From: Chondrosia reniformis | Taxonomy: Eukaryota > Porifera > Demospongiae > Chondrillida > Chondrillidae | Direction: 5' to 3' | NCBI GenBank assembly: GCA_947172415.1 | Contig: OX359200.1 | Location: forward strand, 1,304,501 to 1,368,500 | DNA: 64,000 nucleotides | In this document: positions 56,283-64,000 of the stretch, in pieces | Numbering within the stretch: the first letter of the stretch is position 1 | Layout of the letters: each line of letters opens with the position of its first letter | Made by a program: the position numbers and the translations under genes | Notes under the pieces: model-generated | Seen by the model: only the letters and a program-made list of their open reading frames with translations | The model's database searches: none | Told to the model about the DNA's origin: nothing

Positions 56283-59200
56283 TCATTTCTGTCGTTGCAC
56301 AACTACTGCATTAATGAGCTGAGCCTCTTCGATGGTCAGAGAATCATCCACCAGTTCACGGTTTGGGAATGTAGTCATTATTCTGTATTCCAATGGTCCT
56401 TCTGGAGAAGATCTGACAATTGTTAAGGGCTGACCTCATATTTCAAATTCATGGACGGTTACAGCTAACATGTAGTAAATAGCTTGTATACATAAGGAAT
56501 GCCTCATACTATTTATACTTCCCTGCCTTATTTAATTAAGACAAGTCTTTCACTAACAAGGTACACTATAGAATTACTAGTACATACTTCTATATACGTA
56601 ATTGTATTAATAATATGAAAGGGGGAGGGGCAATATAAGGGTCAATATAATACAAATTTGAGGGGCAAACTAGTTTTGTATGTTTGCTATTATAAATTGG
56701 CTATAGAACTTTTCTTTTGAAAGGATCATCTTTCAACTTTTAGAGCGACTAATGATGCAAAACTCTTTTAGATGCTCTAAAAGTCAAAAGATGATCCTTT
56801 CAAGATATAACTTGGAATTTATATGCTAAGAATGGATACTGGTGAATGAATCTCTTAATATCTCCAACAGTGTGAGTATGATTGAACTTGCCAACCAACC
56901 TGCAAACAGGAAGAGAACCACAGGAAGTAAACCAACCGTACAAATAGGAAGAGAATCACAGGAAGTACACCAACGATAAAAATAGGAAAAGAATTACAGG
57001 AAGTAAATCAGTGGTACCAATGGGAGGGAAATCCCCTTTATACATGACACTGAGTGCTTGAGCTGGGAATGTGAGCTAAGGAATGTGGGAAACTCCCCTC
57101 ATTGTTACTGGCAACCCCAACCAAACCAGAACTGTACAGTTATAGTGGTCACTAGTGGCTGTCTGGTTTCTTTGAATACTGTTTGGGAAAGTTTTCAAGA
57201 ATGAGGGTATTTATTTACCGGCTTCCATCTGCAAGTCTAATTTGAATTTGAGTGATGGGTTGGCTGGAATCTACAGGGATTTCCACAGCCTTTGGCCCTG
57301 ACGAACCCTTATTCCCAGAACTAGCAGCTGGTCCTTGTGACTGGTAAACAGGTGGTGCAACACTGAACAGGAGGGGGAAGATGAGTGTCACATGTAACAA
57401 TGTACGTACATCAGTGTCACATGAAGTTGTTCACAAGAATTAAGCTTTCACAATGATGGTAACACCTACATACATAAAATCTCCTAATATATTTACAAAT
57501 CATTAGTGAAACAGCTTTGTAGCATAGACTACATTGTTATACAGCTATAACAGCTACATTAGCTGCAGCAGCTACATTGTTATACAGCTATAACAGCCAC
57601 ATTAGCTGCAGCAGCTACATTATTATACAGCTAAATCTTTAGTAACATATCCTGGTAACACTGATGAAACAGTTTTACAATCTAACCACTGTACGTTTGT
57701 ACCTTCCGAGTCTGTGTCCCTCTCCAGAAAAGGCAACCATTTTTGGTTTTATTTTTTGATAAGGCTCATTCCGGTGGTCCTCCAGATCAACACTGATTTC
57801 TCCATTCTTTGCAGAAGTACGCAACTCCAAAGGAATCTCACTACAGAACAATACAACAAACTTATCTCTGTAGCCTATGATGACCAAAGTCTTAAGATAA
57901 CACATTCCCCCTCAGGAATTGCAGTGATGATTTAGAGAGGAAGTGTCCTGAGTTTGATTTAGTATTAGCCATAGTGATTAGGGTTATTATCATCAATTTA
58001 TACATTCTGTTACACTCCTATATAACTTAGCACCCATTCCTTTACAGATTTCCTAATCAGCATCTTAAATGGGAACACATACAGTAGTTATATCACTGAC
58101 TGATTACTGACTGAATGTATTAACTGATTTACTGATTGCGTATGACATTGTGTATGTGTATATTCACTGGGTGCTTGGAAGAGTAGCTTTCAAGCTAAAG
58201 GCTTCCCAAGTTAAAATAAGAATCTAAATCCAAAATCACAAACACAACTTGGGGCATGCATTCACAAACACAATTCAAGTATGTGCAGATATGTACATAA
58301 AAACAAGCAAACAAACAAACAAACAAACAAACAAACAAACAAACAAATAACAAAAAGTAGTTCCTTAGACATACCCTTTAGAAACAGAATCAAGGAATTC
58401 TTTGTCTTCTTCAGTGGATCCATCTCGCAGGGGTCCATCATCTATGGAAAACCCATTCTCCCATAATCTAATTACTTTGTGAACCTAATAATCACAAAGA
58501 AATGGTGGAATCTCCTTAGAGAAGTGTGCTGACTGCACCATACCTCAGGCCTTGTTGGATGAGATTCCTTAGCCCCAATGACTTTGCTGGGACTTTCATT
58601 TTGACCTAGCTTGTATCCTACGTAAGTGGAAGGAATGCAGATCGTATGAGCAGTGGTCAAGTGGATGAGAATCATTTTCAACAGCCCATGGCTTTTATTT
58701 GAAAGAACAGGACATATTAATAGCCCATGGCTTGTATTTGGAAGAACAGGACATATTAACAGCCCATGGCTTGTATTTGGAAGAACAGGATATAACAGGA
58801 CATAATAACAGCCCATGGTTTGTATTTGGAAGAACAGGAGATATTAATAGCCCATGGTTTGTATTTGGAAGAACAGAACACATTCCTCAAAGCAAGAATA
58901 AGTTCCAACAACTTGAGCAATACTCTGGAACAAATAATTTCTGAACAAACTGATAAGATCTGGGAATTTATTGTTTATACAGCGATACAAAGCTTTATTT
59001 CCCAAACTACACATTACCTCATTACCACACACATTGTACAGAGTGTAAAGATGTTGTTATAACACCATCTGATTTATAAAAACAAGGTGTAGTACCTTGT
59101 CCAATGAAAGCCCTGTTTCTGGCTAGTTTCTCTTCCTTCTCCTCATCTTCCACACTCCTTGCGCCATGCCTAATAAACACACCTTGCAACATGGTAGATA

Positions 59201-60120
59201 TGCTTTAGAATGTGAGCACACAATACTTTTTAGCTTCTTCAAACACCTTCTTTGCCAGGCTTTGGGGCTTCTTTGAGCTATCAGGAGGTCCTGATATGAG
59301 CTGTCCGCTAGCAACAAACAGATAATACAACACATAATATTCAAGCTTAATAGCACTCCAACTACTTAAGAATTTGGGTACAACCCTATAATCAACTATG
59401 TAAGTATATTGTGCAATCACAGCAACTGTATAAATACAGTAGATAAATGGTGTTATGTAAACCTAATCCCTATCCTTCTACCTCCCCTTCCCCTCCCCCT
59501 AACCCCTCCCCTCATCCTCCTCCCCTTCCCAAGCCTTGATGTGTAATGCATAATCAATTCCACCACTGTATAGTTTTGGAGAATATACTCATTGTAAACT
59601 GCTATATTGACATATTAAAATGGAGTAAAGGAGGTCTGGTCTGTGAGACTTACCTGTGTTCTGATCCACCAGCAAAGAAGCTCTGTCCTTCATCCTGCTT
59701 AGGCTTCTGTCCTTGATATTCTGCCATGCTAGCAAATCGCTTAGCCTGGTCTGGTACACCAGTTTCCTATATCACAACCAATGAATCTCATTATCAACCA
59801 ACACCTATTCCATCCACAACTTCACTGTATTATATCAATACACCTCACCTCAGTTGGGTTGATTAATGGAGGTTCGCTGTCGTCTTGAGAATGCTCCGAA
59901 TAAAACGTTTCTATAGCACTCTGAAATGCAAAGCGAAATAACAACATGACTCAGTTGATCATGAAAAGGACGGCATTACACGAAATAACACGGCACTTTG
60001 GATTATTACACAACGTACGTCCAGATCCCATGACGCTGCCTCAAGAAAGAATTTGCTCTGCTCTGCACTAGCCCCTGTTATAGTACAAAAACTAGATATT
60101 TTTTCAGTATTGTCCGCCAT
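56283..60120 (-). CDS. NSFL1C: NSFL1 cofactor p47 (p97/VCP adaptor)
   Basis: p47 recruits the AAA ATPase p97/VCP to ubiquitylated targets for Golgi and ER membrane fusion. Eleven exons, minus strand: 60120-60019, 59920-59849, 59766-59654, 59307-59227, 59169-59096, 58617-58544, 58484-58375, 57840-57703, 57362-57219, 56899-56840, 56412-56283; all phases agree, 365 residues (vertebrate about 370). UBA-like domain [40 protein letters not shown] domain [18 protein letters not shown] to [20 protein letters not shown] and [13 protein letters not shown] domain [19 protein letters not shown] to [20 protein letters not shown]. The 3' exons are copied three times upstream. The first ATG is 59 bp past the stop of the upstream SOD gene. 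Confidence 0.95.
56706..56800. repeat. Conserved hairpin in the last p47 intron
   Basis: TTTTGAAAGGATCATCTTTC plus AACTTTTAGAGC pairs with GCTCTAAAAGTC-AAAGATGATCC. The same hairpin is present in p47 copies 1 and 3 (about 43430-43540 and 52975-53075). Confidence 0.8.
58295..58350. repeat. (AAAC)n microsatellite
   Basis: About twelve AAAC units in p47 intron 7, close to exon 7. Confidence 0.95.
58678..58880. repeat. Minisatellite of about 36-44 bp
   Basis: Five units with AGCCCATGGCTTGTATTTGG then AAGAACAGGACATATTAA, in p47 intron 5. They generate spurious overlapping ORFs on both strands. Confidence 0.92.
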
Positions 60121-60178
60121 TTTTCCACGAAGTAAATTTAAAAATAGCTAATTGATTAAGGGGAAATCCCTGCTCTGT

Positions 60179-61160
60179 CTACAGTTCGGTATGTATGCTC
60201 TCATGATGGTGTCTGAGAGCTTTCCAGTACTCTTGTAGCTGACTGACCTCCTCCCAACAGACCACCTTCCACCATGTTTCCAAATAGTTGGCTTTCTTGT
60301 TTTGAAACTTGAGGTAGTATGCATGTTCCCAGACATCCAATGTTAGCAAGGGGTACAGTCCATCACTAAGGGGAGAATCCTGCAAAATTGAAAAAATATA
60401 TATCTCCACTGCACATTAAGATATAAAAAGTGCAGTGTAATAATTAGACAAAATAACCTCACTATATACCACTGGAATAGTCCGACTCTTACATTTGTAA
60501 CAGGACATGACAGACAATGTTTAAAACTGTCCAATTATTGTAATGTTTGTCCAGGAAACTGCATTAACATGTGACCACCAACTTAATAAGCACCTGGTTA
60601 GAAGTGGTGACTATCTCCAGGTGTCCCTGCTCATCCTCCACCAGCCAGGTGTACCCTGACCCAAAGAGTGTCCGGGCAGACTCTGTAAAATTTCTCTTAA
60701 AATCTACAAAGGATCCGAAATGTTTGACCAGTTGTTGCAGGAGTGCTCCCTGGGGAGATTCCATCTGATTGTCACTTGAAGGACACATTGTAGCCCAAAA
60801 CAAGTTGTGATTGATGAAACTAGCAAGACAGACAAGATGGAATATCAATTAACAGTAAAATGAAAATTAGCTTTTATACTCCCAATCCTCACCCCTGCTC
60901 AGTGCCAATATCCTATTTAATTGTAATGTTACTGTAAAGCAAATGAACAATAACATGTTCCTAGGGACCTTGGTAAAGAAGTTTTTCCAACTCTTTCAGC
61001 AATCTAGAAACACCCTCCTCCTAACTAACTACCTACTAGTCACACCCTCCTCCTAACTAACTAACTACTAATGACACCCTCCTCCTAACTAACTAACTAA
61101 CTAACTACTATAGTGACACACCCTCCTCCTAACTAACTAACTACTAATGACACCCTCCTC

Positions 61161-61199
<39 letters not shown>

Positions 61200-61706
61200 C
61201 TATAGTGGCATACCCTCCTCCTAACTAACTAACTACTATAGTGGCATACCCTCCTCCAAAATTGATAAATCTTTGCTTGAATGCCTCGGGAATATAGTCT
61301 GCATTTCTGATTATTGCATACAATGACTCAAAGGCTAACTGACCCTTCACATCTTGCACAGCCTGCATGCATGTATAATAGAATAGACAATCCTCAAAAT
61401 AAACAATTTAAACATGCATCTCATAAGTCACAAACTAACGAACTCAGAACTTACTTCTTCCCTCCATTCTTTCAAAACTGCATTCATCTTTTCTTCGTAT
61501 GCCTTATGATGCCCTTGATAGTGGACTTTCAGTGAAATTCTGTCAATGACCGGGTTAAGTTCTCTGTACGGAAGCACCGGAAGGCTATAATCCTTTACTT
61601 TCCTCCGATGGAGCTGACCAAATGTTTTATTTTCCCATTGAGAGAAATCAGCCATGGAGTAGCCCAAGAGAAAACAAAGACTGAGGAGCAAAATATCGGA
61701 AGCCAT
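60179..61706 (-). CDS. Fe/Mn-family superoxide dismutase with signal peptide
   Basis: Dismutes superoxide to peroxide and oxygen. Exons 61706-61455, 61362-61250, 60819-60594, 60379-60179; phases agree, 263 residues. N-terminus [19 protein letters not shown] is a secretory signal peptide, not an amphipathic mitochondrial presequence. A linker then leads to [20 protein letters not shown]. Metal ligands of the family are all visible: His in [13 protein letters not shown], His in [12 protein letters not shown], and Asp and His in [34 protein letters not shown] and [10 protein letters not shown] complete the fold. Expected to act in the secretory route or outside the cell. Metal choice cannot be read with certainty. 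Confidence 0.9.
61010..61258. repeat. (CTAA)n-containing minisatellite in SOD intron 2
   Basis: Six units of ACACCCTCCTCCTAACTAAC type, with runs of CTAA and CTATAGTGGCATACC, abutting exon 2. The last unit includes the real exon 2 donor. Confidence 0.92.
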
Positions 61707-62039
61707 TTTTATAATAGTGACTAAAATATCGGCGATAAATCGATATGTACCACATATGGGGAATGATAATCAATTCCTGGAATTGTTCCAGTGAAACCAA
61801 AATTTATTGATTTATTGCAGCGGTAGTAGAAGTTGCAAAAATTTGAGCAAATCTGTCCCATTCATGTAGTAATGAAAACATTATGTACTGTCGGTGCTGC
61901 CCTTAGAGTAACTGTCCCATTCAAGACCTCCAATTTCTTGTGAGAATTACCATTCAAAGGATGCAAGGGACTTTTCCAAAGGCATCCTTTTTGCAGCTGT
62001 TCACGTGTATTTTATTAATCATCCACAACAACCTTCTTA
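61707..62039. other. Divergent intergenic region SOD / secreted helical gene
   Basis: No gene. It separates two genes for exported proteins transcribed in opposite directions. Only the TATA box at its right edge stands out. Confidence 0.5.
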
Positions 62040-62047
62040 TATAAAAG
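62040..62047 (+). promoter_or_regulatory. TATA box of the 62125 gene
   Basis: TATAAAAG, 85 nt before the chosen ATG. Confidence 0.55.
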
Positions 62048-62124
62048 TGACCATCTAACTAGCCTCATCAGTTATTCAGTTATAGGACAATACAACTGAT
62101 AATACAGTGATTGCTTACCCTTAT

Positions 62125-63376
62125 ATGAACAAGATGGAAATCAAAGGATACTGGAGCTTCAAACTTTTGGCTTGTATTCTTCTTTGGGCAGTAGCTTCAG
62201 CTCAGGAGGACGCATGCAGTAATGACGCAATAACTGAAGCTAGTCTTATCAAAGGCAGTCCTCAACTTCGTATGAAGTACCTGAAGCTGTTTGAGAAGCT
62301 ATCAGAGGCAGCCATCAGAAGTCTTCACAGCTATCTGGTATGGAATTAGATATATTGCATATAGAACAAGATATTCCTTGTTAAAAATATGGTCAAATGT
62401 TAAATATAATTTATATACCATGAATACATGTGTGTTTAGTATATACTATATGAAGAGAGAGAGATAGGTACTTGAGTATATATTTCGTTTTAATCAATAC
62501 ATTCTTAAAAGGTGATCATTAAATATATATGTATTATACAGAACGATGCAAGCCGCAATGATCAAGTCAATTTAACAACACTTTTGTCCAATATTTCATC
62601 TCCTCACTTTCTGCCTCAAAGAGTAAGTATAGATTTATATGTATACTATCCAATGGACTTTAGAACTAACTTGCTAACATACCTTTATTGTGTTTAAGGT
62701 GTCTGATATTATGTATTATGTCTATAGTAAAAATATAGGAATTAATTTCTATTTATATATATATTATTGTAATTCTAACTCTTCATGTGACACTGAATAG
62801 GGTTATTTCTTGCTGAATGATTACATCAAGGATATGTTGATCAAAAATATCACACTGAAGCTCCTAATAAAGAAGGCATTAAATAGAATAGGTCAAAATG
62901 CAGATATCTTGCTAGAGCAATTGAGAGTTTCACAAAGTAAAATCAATAAATCTGTCAAGAGAGCTTTCAAATTGGTATGTAAAATATTTGTTAGAAACTA
63001 TATTAATAAGTTATAGGTCATCTTAAAAAATAACTACACTACCAGAGATTAAATAAATCAATATACATGCAGTGTTGTAGAAATTAAAACTTTGTTCTTG
63101 TAGAGAAGCGTCTTTAAAGAAGGTTTCGTATCTGGAATGATTCCTCTAATGTTCAATGTGAGTTTTCATGGATATATAGAACAGACGGTTTTCATCACAT
63201 TATATGTAGCTATGTGCATTAACTATAGCAGCTATATGGATACCAAATAATCTGACTGTCTTGAGTTTCAATTCTCTGTATATTAATGCCTCTATGCGTA
63301 GGATCCACTATCCATTACTCTAAATAAAGGAATTCTCATATCATACATTCAAAAAATGACATCTCTGGACATGTAA
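62125..63376 (+). CDS. Small secreted alpha-helical protein, five phase-0 exons
   Basis: Not recognised as a named family. Exons 62125-62337, 62542-62622, 62801-62974, 63104-63157, 63302-63376; all four introns are phase 0 and the total is 198 residues. Signal peptide core FKLLACILLWAVASA, cut near AQED. Mature part is almost all helix: LRMKYLKLFEKLSEAAIRSL; LLNDYIKDMLIKNITLKLLI followed by LEQLRVSQSKINKSVKRAF; FVSGMIPLMF; KGILISYIQKMTSLDM. One cysteine in the mature part, three sequons (NLT, NIS, NIT). Five exons with phase-0 introns and a helical bundle are also features of IL-10/interferon-type cytokine genes; homology is not shown. Confidence 0.78.
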
Positions 63377-63779
63377 GAAACAGCAGAAACCAACCGTTAC
63401 CATGGCTGTGAATAATTTTGCAAGCATTACTTCATTTTACATAACATTGCATTTATCTATTATTGTAAACTACTATTATTATAACTTCATAATTGTTTGA
63501 GCTGAGAAGGATCGATCTGGTCAAATAACAAATATCCGTATACGTATGTGGCTCTGAATTGACTATCAATTCAAAGTATGATTGTATATATAATATGTGT
63601 GTACAACATGCAACAGCAGCAGTTTAGCATATATAATACGTAATATATACATGTGCTGACAAACACAAATTAGCCTCACTGACAGCCTAATATATAGTCT
63701 ATACACAAGGTCATACACAGGTACTGAATATAAGGTATAAATAACAGTTGCTACAAAGGAAAGACATACAAAAATAGTT
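63377..63779. other. Gap between convergent genes
   Basis: 400 bp, AT-rich, no coding or repeat signal recognised. Confidence 0.5.
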
Positions 63780-64000
63780 CTAATTAAAGTTTGGTCTTTG
63801 CATGATGCCTCCTTGAAGCATAGGTGTTGACCGGTCGTTAGTAATGGCCTTTTTTAACCTGGCCTGCTTGATTGCTTGTAAAAATGGGCTTGAGTCTTCT
63901 TCCTCTTCAGCAATTGTATCAGTGCCTTCTGAGAAGGAATTAGATCTTGGAACATTTTCCTCCTTAAAAGACGACTTTGCAAGTGAACCAGTAGTCTCAG
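63780..64000 (-). CDS. C-terminal end of a WH2-motif protein (partial)
   Basis: The minus-strand frame is open to the window edge and ends TAG at 63780-63782; 73 residues are visible. After an acidic Ser-rich stretch comes PFLQAIKQARLKKAITNDRS, which fits the actin-binding WH2 pattern (hydrophobic helix, then LKK and a TNDRS tail as in WIP/verprolin proteins). The last residues are QRPNFN. The identity of the full protein cannot be told from this piece. Confidence 0.55.
   Translation of the reverse strand, partial: ETTGSLAKSSFKEENVPRSNSFSEGTDTIAEEEEDSSPFLQAIKQARLKKAITNDRSTPMLQGGIMQRPNFN

Noticed and set aside
58472..58944. Several overlapping repetitive ORFs
   Set aside because: They come from the minisatellite in p47 intron 5 and flanking exons in the wrong frame.
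1..64000. CRISPR arrays, prophage, bacterial operons
   Set aside because: Introns, animal domain families and repeat types show a eukaryotic nuclear sequence; the tandem repeats have no unique spacers.

Overview
The window looks like nuclear DNA of a non-bilaterian animal, most likely a sponge. It is AT-rich and gene-dense, with short GT-AG introns and clear animal orthologues (EDC4, CHMP4, an LRWD1-type WD40 protein, ENTR1, CFAP410, NSFL1C/p47). It also has multi-copy fibrinogen-domain receptor-like genes, sushi (CCP) exon arrays and many small mobile elements. No rRNA, tRNA, CRISPR or prokaryotic-style operon was seen. Most genes are split, so the coding models are joins of exons chosen by splice sites, reading phase and family similarity.

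Layout. 1-5.3 kb: 3' half of EDC4 (+). 5.3-8.0 kb: gene-free and full of repeats, including inverted elements that carry hammerhead ribozyme motifs. 8.1-16.2 kb: a secreted protein (+) with an IgGFc-binding (FCGBP) N-terminal domain followed by seven CCP modules, six of them on near-identical exons repeated about every 496 bp. 16.4-20.4 kb: repeats and a decayed fragment of EDC4. 20.5-22.5 kb: CHMP4 (-), divergent from an LRWD1-like WD40 gene (+, 22.7-27.8 kb) whose introns hold several minisatellites. 28.1-33.2 kb: two related small secreted helical proteins on opposite strands. 33.7-38.0 kb: ENTR1 (-) and CFAP410 (+), head to head with 23 bp between start codons. 38-56 kb: a complex segmental duplication built from CFAP410 3' end + fibrinogen-domain gene (FREP) + p47 3' exons, giving three FREP genes with open frames, one with a single stop, one clear pseudogene and several fragments. 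56.3-60.1 kb: complete p47/NSFL1C (-). 60.2-61.7 kb: Fe/Mn superoxide dismutase with a predicted signal peptide (-). 62.1-63.4 kb: a third small secreted helical protein (+, five exons). 63.8-64 kb: C-terminus of a WH2-motif protein (-).

Themes. Housekeeping genes (mRNA decapping, ESCRT-III, p97 cofactor, centrosome/cilium) are interleaved with secreted or surface-receptor genes that look like an innate-recognition set: FCGBP-CCP, FREPs and cytokine-like helical proteins. The four non-FREP secreted genes share a TATAAAA box 82-86 nt upstream of the start codon. Three kinds of repeated element carry hammerhead or hammerhead-like ribozyme cores. One of them sits at the 5' end of two FREP genes and has supplied a new start codon. 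All functional statements rest on reading the sequence and on family knowledge; no search was run.
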